Positions 13,767 to 24,959 of a stretch of DNA of 64,000 nucleotides are shown one piece after another. A model generated the notes under the pieces. It was given only the letters and a program-made list of their open reading frames with translations, was not told the DNA's origin and searched no databases. The stretch is from Mucidula mucida (Eukaryota > Basidiomycota > Agaricomycetes > Agaricales > Physalacriaceae), in the NCBI GenBank assembly GCA_015501055.1, contig JADNYV010000001.1, forward strand, positions 1,488,001 through 1,552,000, given 5' to 3'. The position numbers were made by a program, and so were the translations under genes. Positions within the stretch are counted from its first letter, which is position 1, and every line of letters begins with the position of its first letter.

Positions 13767-15218
13767 ATGTCTTTGGTAGCAAGAGTATCTCGCGTACGAT
13801 ACGCTCTTCAAATCCGAGGTCTTGCAACGCCAGCCGCGTCGTCGTCTGCACGCTCGAATTTATCGGAGGCTTTGGACAGCGGACCCGGTCTGGATGACTT
13901 CATCTCGGGCTCGTCTGAACGCGTTGTGTTGGGCAATGTCACCGCGTATGTTCTTATTTCAGCGTTCAAGCAGCCACCTAAACACTATGCACAGTCAACG
14001 TCTTCCCTCCTTCTTGAAGACATCTATACCTTCGGGCTCCTCGTACAAAAAGATCAAGAATGACCTTCGAGGACTAGGTCTACATACCGTCTGTGAAGAA
14101 GCCAGATGTCCTAATATCGGTGAATGCTGGAGTAGCAAAGATGGCGAGGGACGCAGTTCAGCAACTGCGACAATCATGGTATGTCCACACGATCCAAGTC
14201 ACTAATTAATGTCTCAACGATATTCAGCTCATGGGAGATACATGCACCCGTGGCTGTCGGTTCTGTTCAGTGAAAACCTCGCGCGCTCCTCCACCGCTTG
14301 ACCCTCATGAACCCGAACACACCGCCGAGGCTATCAGCCGCTGGGGTCTGGGCTATATTGTGTTAACAAGTGTAGACCGTGACGGTATGTCACCTTTGCC
14401 CTTAATTCTCATCATTTAGTTTCTTGACCTCATCGTGTAGACCTTGTAGATGGCGGAGCGCATCACTTCGCCGAGACCATCATGAAAATAAAGCAAAAGT
14501 ACGTCTAATCTTCCTCGTAAGGCTTGATCTAATCACTATTTCTACAGAGCCCCTCACATTCTCGTTGAAGCCCTGACAGGTGATTTCGCCGGCTCAATGG
14601 AACATGTTTCTCTTGTGGCCAAGTCTGGACTAGACGTGTATGCACACAACATTGAGACGGTTGAGGAGCTGACACCGTATGTTCGCGATCGCCGAGCAAC
14701 GTTCCGACAGAGCCTAAGGGTTCTCGAGCACGCAAAGAAAGAGGGTGTTCGAGTGACTAAGACAAGTATCATGCTTGGTGTCGGAGAGACGAAAGTGCAA
14801 GTTTTAGACGCCCTCCGAGGTAACAGGATTCTCCCTCCTGACACATGCTGCTCATAAATCCTTCTATAGAGCTCCGTAAGGCTGATGTCGATGTCGTTAC
14901 TTTGGACAATACATGCGTCCTACAAAAAGGCATATGAAAGTAGACCGTTATGTGGAACCCGCGGAGTTTGAAGAGTGGAAACGGATAGCTGAAGATATGG
15001 GTTTCCTTTACGTTGCTAGTGGGCCCCTAGTGCGGAGTAGCTACAAGGTCAGTCCTGTTCGTGCTAGGCATGCTTACACATAGAGACTAACATTCGGGTA
15101 GGCCGGCGAGTTCTTTATCGAGAACGTTTTGAGAGGGAAGGGTACTGAGAAGCAAACAAAGCGGCTTGTTACTCAAGCTGTATCAAACGTTGACATCGAC
15201 CTCAATTCGGTTGCCTGA
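13767..15218 (+). CDS. LIP5: Lipoyl synthase, mitochondrial (one-base frameshift)
   Basis: Exons 13767-13945, 13995-14178, 14228-14384, 14441-14498, 14548-14819, 14870-15047, 15102-15218, for 381 aa after bridging. The enzyme inserts two sulfurs into protein-bound octanoate, making the lipoyl group of the PDH E2 subunit (also in this window), the other 2-oxoacid dehydrogenases and glycine cleavage. A basic presequence is followed by the lipoyl-synthase-specific cysteine set [12 protein letters not shown] (from about residue 92) and the radical-SAM motif CTRGCRFC (about 127-134). In exon 6, near 14905, TTTGGACAAT reads into a stop where the family has TLGQYMRPT; one missing G in a G run explains it, and exon length is one short of phase. 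The start ATG 13767 is chosen for the presequence. Confidence 0.9.
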
Positions 15219-15493
15219 GACGTAGATTATTGTCCGAGACTGTAGAATAATCAAGTCACCTTATATTACACTCATCTATGCCGTGTTCCTTGTTCAGTTT
15301 GGTTTAGCACGCCGTGCGTGCGTGCTGTGATCTGCACGATAACAAAAGTCGACGCCAATCGGATATATCATTGCGCGATAGGGCGTATGTAGTACATGAC
15401 TGATCGTTCTTACAACTACCACCGAAGAATCGGCTCAAAAAGTTAACCAACTTGAGCTGGAGCGTAAGGGCTTGTCTCTCTTTCACCATCATC

Positions 15494-16587
15494 ATGGTCC
15501 GCAAAGCTGCATGGGTCAGCCTGTTGTCAAGAACGGAATATCTTGCTGGTCTCCTCGTCGTGGACTATGGATTACGCGCCGCAAAGTCCAAATACCCACT
15601 GATTTGCATGGTCACACCAAACCTACCTCACGCAGACCGGGAGGTTCTGAGAAAGAGAGGGCTCAAGATGTTCGAAGTAGGTCGAGTTACCCCTGACGAA
15701 GATCGACAACGATTCGCGGACACGGATATGAGATTTCTAGAGACTTGGTCCAAAGTAAGGTATGTCCCATATCAGTGTACAATCGCGTTCGAGGATGCTC
15801 AAACTTAGTCTAGGACGTTCGAAATGGTTGACTATGATGTACGCTCAGACAGCTCTTATCGAAGGACCCATCTTGATACATAGAAACAGCGAGTTGTTCT
15901 TCTCGATGCCGACATGATCGTCATGAAAAACATGGACGAGTTGATGGATCTCGACCTCCCCAAGGGTCACATAGCCGCCGCCCACGTATGCGCCTGCAAT
16001 CCGCGAAAGCTCCCGCATTACCCTGCAGACTGGTCAGTCCGACTTTCTATGGTCAGGCTCGGGCTCATGTATTTGAAAGGATCCCCGCGAATTGCGCGCA
16101 TAGTGCCGTACCTACCCCCACGTCACCCCCACCAGCTTGGTCCGAAGGGAAACCTCGTCCATACAGTCAGCTCAACTCCGGGCTGGTCGTGCTCGACCCG
16201 TCGATGGAGGTGGCGGAAGCGATTATCACTCGTCTCTCCACTTCAGATCAAGTGGAGAACTTCACCTTTGCTGATCAAGACCTGCTCATCGAGCATTTCA
16301 AGGGCATGTGGACACCTCTCCCTTGGTATTACAATGCCCTTCGAACGCTAAAGGTTGTGCATCCCGCCTTGTGGAGCAACAACGAACTCCGGTGTGTGCA
16401 CTACATTCTAGCAGACAAGCCTTGGATGGCACGAGTTCCGGCCGCTGGTACTGGAGGGCCATTCGATGATGTTAATCGATGGTGGTGGGATCATTTCGAA
16501 CAATTAGGCGCGCAGCTCCGAGAAAGCGATCCTGAAGGATGGAAGCTGGTTTTATCGAGTGTGGCGCCGGAGCTTGCTGAAGACTAA
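15494..16587 (+). CDS. GT8 family glycosyltransferase (glycogenin-like)
   Basis: Exons 15494-15759, 15814-15838, 15890-16032, 16080-16587, 313 aa; the second exon is only 25 nt. The GT8 fold is shown by an N-terminal sugar-nucleotide-binding start, the DxD-type motif in [11 protein letters not shown] (about residues 98-108) that holds the divalent metal and UDP-sugar, the [10 protein letters not shown] segment and a late HYILADKPW. Members transfer glucose or galactose from UDP-sugars (glycogenin, galactinol synthase). Which acceptor is used here cannot be decided; I see no obvious self-glucosylated tyrosine region as in long glycogenins. There is no signal peptide or membrane anchor, so a cytosolic enzyme is likely. 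It lies 275 bp downstream of LIP5 on the same strand and is intact. Confidence 0.85.
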
Positions 16588-16656
16588 TGGAAGCGTTTGT
16601 TCTGTTGACGTATCATGAATGTAGCATACATATTATACAATAGAGTTCCTTCTCGT

Positions 16657-18089
16657 TCAGGATCTCCAAGAAACGAGCACTTGATCTGTTCGGAACCTGA
16701 AAAGCAAAAGGTGGAACTCGGAGAAAGATCAGGGAGTAGACTTGTTACGTACCGTTGTGTACATGAGCTCTTGGCCAACGGTGTGACATGACCCATGCGG
16801 TAGCTCAGCAGTCCAGCTTGAGCAATCATGATGCCATTATCTATACAAAATCTATTTGTCGTTGGTGTGTGCCGCGGAGTGAAATGTGATATGGAACCCA
16901 CCTCTCATCGGTTGCGAAAACGTTACCTCCCCGTTCTCGTGCCATTATCCCCATCATCTCTTGCAGCCGTTCGTTGCCTTTCGATTTATGAGCAAGGCCT
17001 CGAACAGCCGAATACACGTACAGCCTACGCCACCAACAATCAATACTTCCTTGCTCCCAATATGGGCCATGGCCCTTTCAGTAATCTCGACTAGCATGGC
17101 AAAGACCGTTTCTTGGAGCGAAAAGCAAAGATCAGCGGGAGTGATGGCATTCGGGTCATCGCAAGGCGCCGGCTTATAACGCTTATCGGACGTGTATCCC
17201 TCAATGGCAGTGAGAATACCAGACAGACTGACGTCCATGCCTTTTGTGGCGTACGGTAAAGACAGTGATCGTTTTCCTCTGTTCAACAGCTCAGTACATG
17301 ACATATAGGTAGATTCAAACACACTTTTTCGCCTCTTGTTCGATATTATATCCAGGGCTGGGATCGTTGCTCAAGTTGATGACACGAGCGAATCTGTCCA
17401 GGCAGTTCCCAACCGCAATGTCGAGAGTCTCTCCGAATATCCGATAACATTGACGTGAGTACGCAATGACCTGTGTGTTCCCGCCGGATACATATAATAC
17501 AACCGGGTTTTTAGCCCCAGTAATCTCTCGGCCCATTTCGATGTCTATAATGAGTCGGCTTAGACGTGGGAATTAGAGGTCATGCTCACGACCAACACAG
17601 TGATTAACACCGACAAGAGGTTTGTCATATAAAAGCGAAAGAGTTCGTGCAACTAGGGCTACTGATTGCAAAGGCGCACCCATGCCAGGTCCTAATGAGA
17701 TGGCACCATCAGCACGGGATGGAGGGAGATTTCTTTCTGGAAACCTTTTGTAAAGCAGATGCAATCCAGGTTGTGAAGCGTTGTAGAAGCTTTCGTTAGA
17801 GATTCTTCAATGACTTGCAAAACCCATTGTCGATGATGGAGGGCTGTATCTCGAGGTTGAAAGCCTTCTCCCGGAGGCGTGATGTACGTGTGTCTAACAT
17901 TCGAAAGAACCGTGGTTGAGCCATCTTCAGAATGCTTGATTACACCCGCGCCGAGTTTGTTGGCAGAGCCTTCAAGACCGAGAGCAAGATATGACCGTTC
18001 TGTCGAGGATATCGTCAATTATTGAAGCCAAGCACAGGAGCACGCATGCCTGGGTTTTTCAATGGACTTTTCTTGCGATCCACGGTCAT
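16657..18089 (-). CDS. KAE1: tRNA N6-threonylcarbamoyladenosine synthase subunit Kae1
   Basis: Exons 18089-18044, 17999-17745, 17691-17590, 17544-17325, 17278-17022, 16977-16902, 16851-16753, 16696-16657, 364 aa. Kae1 is the catalytic subunit of the KEOPS complex, which makes t6A37 in tRNAs reading ANN codons. Features: [16 protein letters not shown] at the start of the ASKHA fold, GPGMGAPLQ, the metal-binding HxxxH in NHCVGHIEMGR (about residues 128-138, formed across an intron), [25 protein letters not shown], and the C-terminal [11 protein letters not shown] typical of cytosolic Kae1 rather than mitochondrial Qri7. The start used (18089) adds a short basic leader; an in-frame ATG at 18047 sits one base before the first intron and could also be used. 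The gene is intact and divergent from the HapX-like gene. Confidence 0.92.
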
Positions 18090-18582
18090 GGTGTGAAGAA
18101 GAGTCAGGTGTGATCGATCGACTGATTGAACGCGTCTCATTTTGCCCAGTCTTTGCGGGCTTAGAGCGATCGTGCTCGCGAAATACCCGGGTATGCTGGG
18201 AACTTGGAAGTGAGTATTATAAAAGCGCAACATGGATGTTCCTAGGAGTTCACGTACATGGCAGATACTTATACCTGAAGCACCTTTGTACAAGCCTGTG
18301 ACTTGGACTGGTAGTACTGGATAATTACTTCAGCCTAGCTCGCTCTTCTAGGAGCGTTGGAGTCAGATTTAGGCTATGAGTTCCCTCGTAGCCAACCCGA
18401 CCCACTCGAGTCGAAGTAGATCGGCGATGCATTTTATCTACGGCCGATGAGCCGGACGTAATCGGAAGGGAAATCTTATCAGATTATGACACCACAATCC
18501 TCTTCTCGCCGCCCCATGTCGAGCAGATAAACCAAGTCTCGTTGTCGGTTATCTGAAGGAGCAGTCCTGCATTGCAAAAGTT
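18090..18582. promoter_or_regulatory. Divergent promoter region, KAE1 and hapX
   Basis: About 490 bases between the two starts. It contains a perfect match to the fungal iron-GATA factor site about 100 bp before the hapX ATG (separate entry) and a second plain GATA core (TTATCT, near 18434-18439). No TATA box stands out. Short open frames in it are not supported. Confidence 0.6.
18476..18484 (-). promoter_or_regulatory. Candidate iron-GATA factor binding site
   Basis: The plus strand reads TTATCAGAT, which is ATCTGATAA on the minus strand, an exact match to the ATCWGATAA consensus bound by fungal iron-repressor GATA factors (SreA, Sre1, Fep1, Urbs1 type). It lies about 99 bases upstream of the hapX start codon. 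In ascomycetes such a factor represses hapX when iron is plentiful, so the position fits. Binding itself is inference. Confidence 0.55.
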
Positions 18583-20167
18583 ATGGCTACTACTGTGGCG
18601 TCTTCGGGCACACTCTGGGCGACTGGTACGTCTCCTCGACGCTCTAGATGGCCTCGACTCTGACCATCGACTCTGCAGCCTCCAAGGAGTGGGTCATCCA
18701 GCCCAAACCTAAACCTGGTCGAAAGCCCAAAAAAGACCAGACTCCCGTCGTTAACAGTGATACCGACGTACAATATTTCTCTACTCATTTGACACGTCGA
18801 CTGACTGTACAATCATCATCAGCCTGATGGGAAAGGCCGGCGCGTGCAGAACAGGTGATTGACATTTCGACTCGTCTTGCGCAGTCTCTCACTTGACTTA
18901 TAGGGCTGCTCAGCGCGCCTTTCGAGAGAGAAAGCAATCCCAGCTTGCGGAACTCCAAGCCCGCGTCCAGTCCTATGAACAGGGCGAAATCGAACGCAAT
19001 GTAGCGCTGCAGAATATCGCGAAACGATTGAAGGAAGAAAACGAGCAGTTACGCCAACAGAACGAGAGGCTGAAGGAGCGTCTGGCCACGACCGAATCCG
19101 AACGGGACGCTGCGCTTGCTAGTAATAAGAAGCGAACCCGTGACGAATCTCCCGCGTCGACTTCCACTCATCCGAGGAAAAAGACTAGGACCTTTGCTGC
19201 CTCCTTCCAACATTCCTCAAGTCCCGAGGCATATCCAGCCTCGTCCATCTCATCGCCCGAGTCCAATGACACTCCGGGCACACCCTTCTCCGCCGCTGAT
19301 GGTGACCATAACACCGAGGCGTCCTTCCATAAACTAGTCGATAAAGCTCCTTTTGAATCATTCCTGCCAACTTTCGGATGTGGCTATTGTAGCGAGGACA
19401 CGTCTTGCGTCTGTCGGGAAATAGCAATGCAGACAGACGCTGATCCCAACTCCCCATTCAAACTGGAGCGGTTTGACGATTCTAGTCCAGTTATCCATGT
19501 GGCGTCCCCTGCTACAACTTCTATCCTTGACAACCTCCCTGCCTACCAACCGGCCGTACCGCTGCGGCGCAAGTCAACAAGCTCTCATCCACGGAGCATT
19601 TTTCCTGTCGCACCTCTACCTACAGCCGCACCAGCTTGTTCTGGCGATCCGGAGAATTGTGCAGCGTGCGCTAATGACACATTCGGGAAAGCGTTCTGCG
19701 CCGCCATCAATCAATCCGCCACATCTAGAGAGCCTTGTGCGGGCTGCCCATGCTCCCAAAACGATACCCTAAACAGCCTGCGGTCCACCGTCCGTCAAGA
19801 CTCTTCTCCTGAAGAAGAGACGATATCCACTGATAGCGCATGGCGTCAACTCAAATCGCATCCCAATGTTTCTTTCTCTGATTTGACACTACTGGCAGAC
19901 GTCGTAGCACGACGCTCGAAGTGTACAGGTCCCCGGGTAGTCATTTCGCCAGCCCCAGGTTCAATCACACCTGAGCGTATGTCATCCCCTGGTCTCGACC
20001 ATGGCCAGACTTCCAACAAGGATCGTGGAGTTGTCAATCGTTCATCTCCACCGCCAATGTTAGTACCCGAAGAAGTGTTGTTGAGGTGTGGGCAGAAGAG
20101 GATGCGAGAGGTTCAAGCAGCGGGTGTTCGAGATGCCTTGCGTCTCCTCGATGCCAAGTTTTCATAA
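18583..20167 (+). CDS. hapX: HapX-like bZIP iron-response regulator
   Basis: Exons 18583-18625, 18679-18767, 18823-18854, 18904-20167, 475 aa. Three features together identify it. First, an N-terminal Hap4-like segment KEWVIQPKPKPGRKP (residues 17-31), the part that docks on the CCAAT-binding complex. Second, a bZIP with basic region QNRAAQRAFRERK (about residues 53-65) and a leucine-zipper-like heptad run after it; the basic region is split by an intron. Third, cysteine-rich clusters CGYCSEDTSCVC and CSGDPENCAACANDTF, which in HapX sense iron-sulfur status. HapX with the CCAAT complex represses iron-consuming genes in iron starvation and activates uptake. A plain Yap1/Pap1 factor is less likely because those lack the KEWV segment. 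The gene is intact. Confidence 0.85.
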
Positions 20168-20202
20168 GATGCTCAAGAATTACAATAAAATCGGATTACT
20201 CG

Positions 20203-22554
20203 TTAAGATTTATGTACACTCTTCGGCCGCAACAATTCCTGTAACCTGCTGTATAATTGATGTCGCGCTTTATGAGAGGGACTGTATGACGGCTTTTGTG
20301 ACCCCTTGAGCAACCTGAACTCTTCGATGAGGTTTCGAAGTGAGGCATCCTGGAGATGACTTGGGAAAGGCGCGATATACTCCCACAAACGCTTCAGCAG
20401 CTCCCTCGCGACCCGATACAATCCAGCTGCAAAGTAAGAGCTGACAACTGCGTCGATTACTCCAATGTCGGGAGTAAGACCGCCTTCAATCATCTCTTTG
20501 AAGACGTCGATTGCTCTTTCGGTATCAGCCTGTCGAGCATACCCTACAATGAGGATCGTGTACATGACAACGTTTGGCATAACGCCAGCGCTGTGTGCGT
20601 TCTGTAACAAGGCTTTGGCAGACTCGAGATCTCCAGCGCGCGTGAATCCCTCCATCATGGCACTATAATGGTAAGCATTCGGCTGAAACCCCCGCCGAAG
20701 CAATGTATCGAAGATATTCTGCGAGCCCTGGAAGTCCTGCTTGGACGCGTCACGTTGGAGACGTAGCGCAAACATGGCGGCATCACTACGAACATTCAAC
20801 GACGAGAGATCATCGAGGATGGGACGAAGGCCGCGATGGTACGGAGGTTTCCTAGAGGGAAGGATACCAGCCGTTGGGTCAAAATCATCAACAGTAGCCG
20901 TTTCCGTCATGCGACCGTCATCTATCGGTGGAGGTGAGCCTTCAGTCCGTGTCTGCGAGAATTTGACAGCGGTCTTATCCCATCCTTGACCATAAAGATG
21001 AAATCTTTCATGTCGAATCATGGCGCTGAAAATGGGATGTAAAGTAGGAAGGCCGACTTTGATGCCGGAGGAGAATCTACGAATCATACGGAACAGAGCC
21101 TGGGGAGGGGTCCGTTCAATATTGACAAGGTGCTGAACCAAAATCGTCAAAGTTTGCATATTCGGCTTGATCGCCTCCAAATCCATGATACGCAAGACAG
21201 GAACCACGCCATCTAGTCCATGCGTCGACAGTATGCCTCGAAAAAGAGTGTTAAACACTTGGATAGTAGGATGCATGCCTTTCGGCTCGAAAGGTAGCTG
21301 AGCATTCAGAGCATTCGGTGATAGCTCTTGGAACAGTTCACGATGGTTCCCCCCACACATGATGTAAGTCAAGCCAATGGCCCCATCCGGATTCCCCGTT
21401 GAAAAGTATGCATGTATCAAAGCAGCTACCACGTCGGGAGATGATGAAATTGCAACGCTCTGCATAGCCATGGTTAGCTCAACAGCGTCAGAGAGACGCC
21501 GTTGATCAGCCAGCAGGTTGATGATTCTGGCGTACGTTCCAGCATCAGCATCGACACCAGTATCCACACTATGCATGTCATTCGCGGGGAGGTAACCCGA
21601 AATCGCATAAATGATTGGTAGGATCTGGTGCTTTCTGTAGCGCGAGAGCAATTGCTTTGCCCCGACGATATCGTTCCCTTCTAGTCGCAACTTTAGCAAA
21701 GAGTTGAGGATGGAGGTGGCTACACGAGGCGGCAGTTGGTCGAGTATGCTGAGGGTATGGTTCTGTATCTGAGGGTTGGATCCAAAGTTGTGATATGGGA
21801 TAGAAATGGCAGCGTGAGAGGAGGCATCGGCAGGTATCCCGCTGGCTTCCATGGCCTGCAAAGTGTGGTGGGCGCGGTGGAGGTCTCTGTTGCGGATGTA
21901 CGCAGCAATAAGGAGCTGATATGTGCGTCTGTTCGGGGCAATATTGGCGGAAAAATACTCTGCAAGAACGCCGTGAATGAGAGTGTACTTGCGCAGATGG
22001 ATTAACGCGTTTGTGTACCAATTTAGCGTCCGAATGGTGAGTTGACGCTGCCCTTTGGCGATGGAAAAGACAGACAGGACCGTTTCCCAGTCTTTCTGCA
22101 TGGAGAGATGATGTGTGGTGCACTCGTAAACGTTCTTTTTTATGGGACAGTCTAGAAGTAGTGCTAGCCGGAGGAGGAGGGGAGTCTGATGCGGACAACG
22201 CAGGCTTACTTCTTCTGCGAGCAGCCTGGCCTGTGTTGGTTCGGAAAGGCACCTCATGAGATCTGGCGTCTCCTGGGCGCGAGCTCGTAGCTGCTCCAGG
22301 TCTGATCCGCGTAGAATAAATAGTACGAGAGAGGCATATGCAAGTGCCACATCCGTACTGGCGGTCGCCTGTTTCGTCTGTAACGCGACGCCGTCGTTTT
22401 TTGAGGCTAGCGTTTCTGCCCGGGGATAGGCGTGGTCGGCGCGTCGAACAGACGCCGCCGTCGAGAAGAGGCGATACCATTGAGGAGAAAAGGGATATGG
22501 AGAGGCGACAACCTTGAGCAGAGGTCCGACGATGAGACCAGTCCTCTTGAGCAT
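20203..22554 (-). CDS. Mitochondrial pentatricopeptide-repeat (PPR) protein
   Basis: One uninterrupted exon of 783 aa, unusual in this intron-rich window. The start is ATG 22554-22552; the frame extends a few codons upstream only through a GTG. The N terminus (MLKRTG...WYRLFSTAASVRRA) is a convincing mitochondrial presequence. Repeated pairs of helices in PPR style occur, clearest near the end: NAYHYSAMMEGFTRAGDLES, then VVMYTILIVGYARQADTERA, then the PDIGVIDAVVSSYFAAGLYR region, and earlier ones around TYQLLIAAYIRNRDLHRAHH. PPR proteins bind organellar RNA and act in its processing, stability or translation. The target cannot be inferred. It ends 35 bp from the convergent hapX stop. Confidence 0.85.
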   Translation of the reverse strand: MLKRTGLIVGPLLKVVASPYPFSPQWYRLFSTAASVRRADHAYPRAETLASKNDGVALQTKQATASTDVALAYASLVLFILRGSDLEQLRARAQETPDLMRCLSEPTQARLLAEEVSLRCPHQTPLLLRLALLLDCPIKKNVYECTTHHLSMQKDWETVLSVFSIAKGQRQLTIRTLNWYTNALIHLRKYTLIHGVLAEYFSANIAPNRRTYQLLIAAYIRNRDLHRAHHTLQAMEASGIPADASSHAAISIPYHNFGSNPQIQNHTLSILDQLPPRVATSILNSLLKLRLEGNDIVGAKQLLSRYRKHQILPIIYAISGYLPANDMHSVDTGVDADAGTYARIINLLADQRRLSDAVELTMAMQSVAISSSPDVVAALIHAYFSTGNPDGAIGLTYIMCGGNHRELFQELSPNALNAQLPFEPKGMHPTIQVFNTLFRGILSTHGLDGVVPVLRIMDLEAIKPNMQTLTILVQHLVNIERTPPQALFRMIRRFSSGIKVGLPTLHPIFSAMIRHERFHLYGQGWDKTAVKFSQTRTEGSPPPIDDGRMTETATVDDFDPTAGILPSRKPPYHRGLRPILDDLSSLNVRSDAAMFALRLQRDASKQDFQGSQNIFDTLLRRGFQPNAYHYSAMMEGFTRAGDLESAKALLQNAHSAGVMPNVVMYTILIVGYARQADTERAIDVFKEMIEGGLTPDIGVIDAVVSSYFAAGLYRVARELLKRLWEYIAPFPSHLQDASLRNLIEEFRLLKGSQKPSYSPSHKARHQLYSRLQELLRPKSVHKS

Positions 22555-22783
22555 GGGCTTTAGGCCCACGAATCAGTGCCTATGCACGTCTAAAGTGGAT
22601 GCAAGCTCTGAGCAACAAAGCCTTCAAAAGTCGTTACTTCGAGACTTACCTCGTTGTAGGCCCTTTCGCATTGATTCTTGGAGTCGTCCAAGCCGCCGCC
22701 GAATATGTTTGCGATTCAGACTTGTTTAAGTCTCGACGCTCGTCGCTCTTGTCTTGCTCACGTGACCCCCGGGGTCGTCCGGG

Positions 22784-22814
22784 TCTCGACTCGACTCTCG
22801 ACTCGACTCTCGAC
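22784..22814 (+). repeat. Short tandem repeat, 12-bp unit
   Basis: TCTCGACTCGAC is repeated twice exactly, followed by a third partial copy (TCTCGAC), in the region upstream of the PPR gene. Probably a small expansion without function. Confidence 0.85.
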
Positions 22815-24897
22815 CGACGTTCATTCAACGTACTCAACGTTCACTCTTCAGTTGCATCTGCACCTCCCAAGAGTGCATCATTATCATAGGCAACATTCCA
22901 CGTCAGGACATATTGAAACATCTCGCGCCCATCTATATCACCCGCTTGCCTGCCGACGAACTGTGAATCTGACACGGAGTGTCGCTCAGGTATGTCACCG
23001 ACATACTGGACTGCGCTAGTCAACTTTGCATAACGAATTGTTGTATTAAGGATGTTCTGTCTCTATTTGGACCTGGCGCTCAGTGCGCGTATATTCACTT
23101 CTCAAACTGTGTCGCCGTAGATCGTCCGCATGAGTAGCGTAAGTTTCAAGGCCTTGTTCACCGGTACCTGGGTATCAGCAACTTATCGGTTTCTATTCGC
23201 CGAGTGTCCTTGCCATGTGGTGGACCTTACCTGTCGCACAATCAGTGATGCTTGGTTCTCGTTTGCCTTCACCTACTGAAGTTGGGCCACGGACCAGTCA
23301 TCTATCAGGACGCGATCAAGATCTTTATGCCTTTCGAGATCAAGTATAATCGGTGGTTATACCCGCTCATTGAGAAACTGTGAGTCTACGACAGGATTGC
23401 ATCGAGATAGGTCCATTCTTGTACTCGGATTTCCCGTGACACGATATCGCATATCATCGTGGACTTTGCCGTTTCCATGAGTTCAATATTCGCCTCGTGG
23501 TTGGGGTTTAACTTGTCCTTGTTCCGAATGCATATGTTGTCAGTGAGTGATCGGGATCGTCTGTGGCGGGACTGGTAACGCTGCTATCGAGGCTCCAGTA
23601 CTATTCATCCCTGCCCTTGATATCCGGGCTTCTCGTGAGACAAGGCGCGCATCATGGGGCAAGCTGACCGTTTTACATTGCCTAGCATTCGCCTCGTGTC
23701 CTAGGGCTGAATAGTCTCTGTAGCCAACATCCTGTACCTTGTCAGCCGACAATCAAGTCTAAGCACGTATGTGGCTAGGACTTGCTACGTTAATATCTAC
23801 ATGCCACTCGATCTATGGACTTAGCGGACATATCCATGTGGCGATTGGCTAGTTCGAAAACTATGACAGTACGTTACGATTTACCTGCGTGCCGGAAGGT
23901 TCGGAAACCACAGAAATCCTCAAAAGGTTAGCAGCAGGGGAAGCCTTGTGGGTCAGCGCTACTTCGCCACTGCCCGTATGAAATTACAAACAGACATGGA
24001 GCACTCGCAGAGGACGGCACACAGACACAACCGAGCGGGAGACTGATCCGCCATGCTCATTACAGCTAATTCCTGATTGGTATCTCGGAGTATTCATTTT
24101 TGGAGCAATACCGAGCACTACACCCTGGCTAAAGCGCTAAACAGACGAAAATGAACATTTTGATGGATAGCCTTTGCATTCTAGGATGTCGCGGCAAGTC
24201 AGTATGACTCGGGAGGCAGTGAAAAACATCCCTTCGACATCATCGGAGCGGGCGGGTTGCAGTTGAACCATGAGCGCCGCAGGAGAATAATGAATCAGGT
24301 ATTTCGGAAAAGGACATCGACTCAATGTCACTGTCCACTGATGCGACTTTGATGGATGCACTGCATTGCGTCACGTGTTGACGCGTTTTCCGTGAAGACA
24401 GGAGCATGAGCGTAAGCTAGTCTGGCTTAACTCTGATCTCTTTCTTACATGTTTCTCTCTCTGGGCCTGATGTGCGGTGAACATCGTCGATGATTTGCTA
24501 TCAGTTCGGCCTTGCGTCTTCTTATCGCCAGCATTGTACTGGCAGCTCGGACGTGCTGATGTATCATCCCAAGAGGACTTGTTCTAAATGGGTCAAACCT
24601 ACATTGCCTCTGAATGAGTCAATTTTGGAACTCAATTTCTGCCGTGGTTAGGATCTGGCGCGTCAGACTTCCGGTGTTCTTACATGATACGTGACGGCGT
24701 CAATGCTCTCTGGAATAGCATTCCCCGGGCGCGTTGATTAATCCTGGTCAGGCACCTCTGTTTCATACTGAGTTTCGGAGGCAAGGCTATTCAAAACCTC
24801 CACCTAGGCCTAACAACGAAGTACCTTCACCTAATCCGGGCAGGGTTCCGCTTCCGAGTCAGGCAGACTTTTCGCTTACATCCTCCGTGGACTACTG

Positions 24898-24906
24898 TAT
24901 ATATAG
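24898..24906 (+). promoter_or_regulatory. TATA-like element
   Basis: TATATATAG lies about 55-62 bases before the ATG of the adenylate-forming enzyme. Clear TATA boxes were not obvious elsewhere here, so this gene may be inducible. Position and sequence are seen; use is inferred. Confidence 0.5.
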
Positions 24907-24959
24907 AGGCATGTACTCATCTCAGATATCTCACCAAGTTTCGCTTTCCCTAATAACCT

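Larger units (their letters stand above)
22555..24959. other. Gene-poor stretch, no supported gene
   Basis: About 2.4 kb, the longest gap in the window. Open frames are short (up to about 110 aa) and none splices into a recognisable protein. A 50-residue open piece near 22599-22730 has a hydrophobic stretch (VVGPFALILGVVQAAAEY) and starts 45 bp from the PPR gene; it could be a small membrane protein but lacks support. Near 23284-23390 a protein-like piece (YQDAIKIFMPFEIKYNRW) ends at a GTGAGT that could be a splice donor, perhaps a remnant exon. Short tandem repeats occur at 22784-22814. The rest shows nothing I can name. Confidence 0.45.

Noticed and set aside
21578..22480. 300-aa open frame on the minus strand
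   Set aside because: A shifted frame of the PPR gene, Arg/Ser/His-rich, without any repeat pattern.
22599..22889. Small membrane protein on the plus strand next to the PPR start
   Set aside because: Only one hydrophobic stretch, no family likeness, and the frame then runs through the short tandem repeat.
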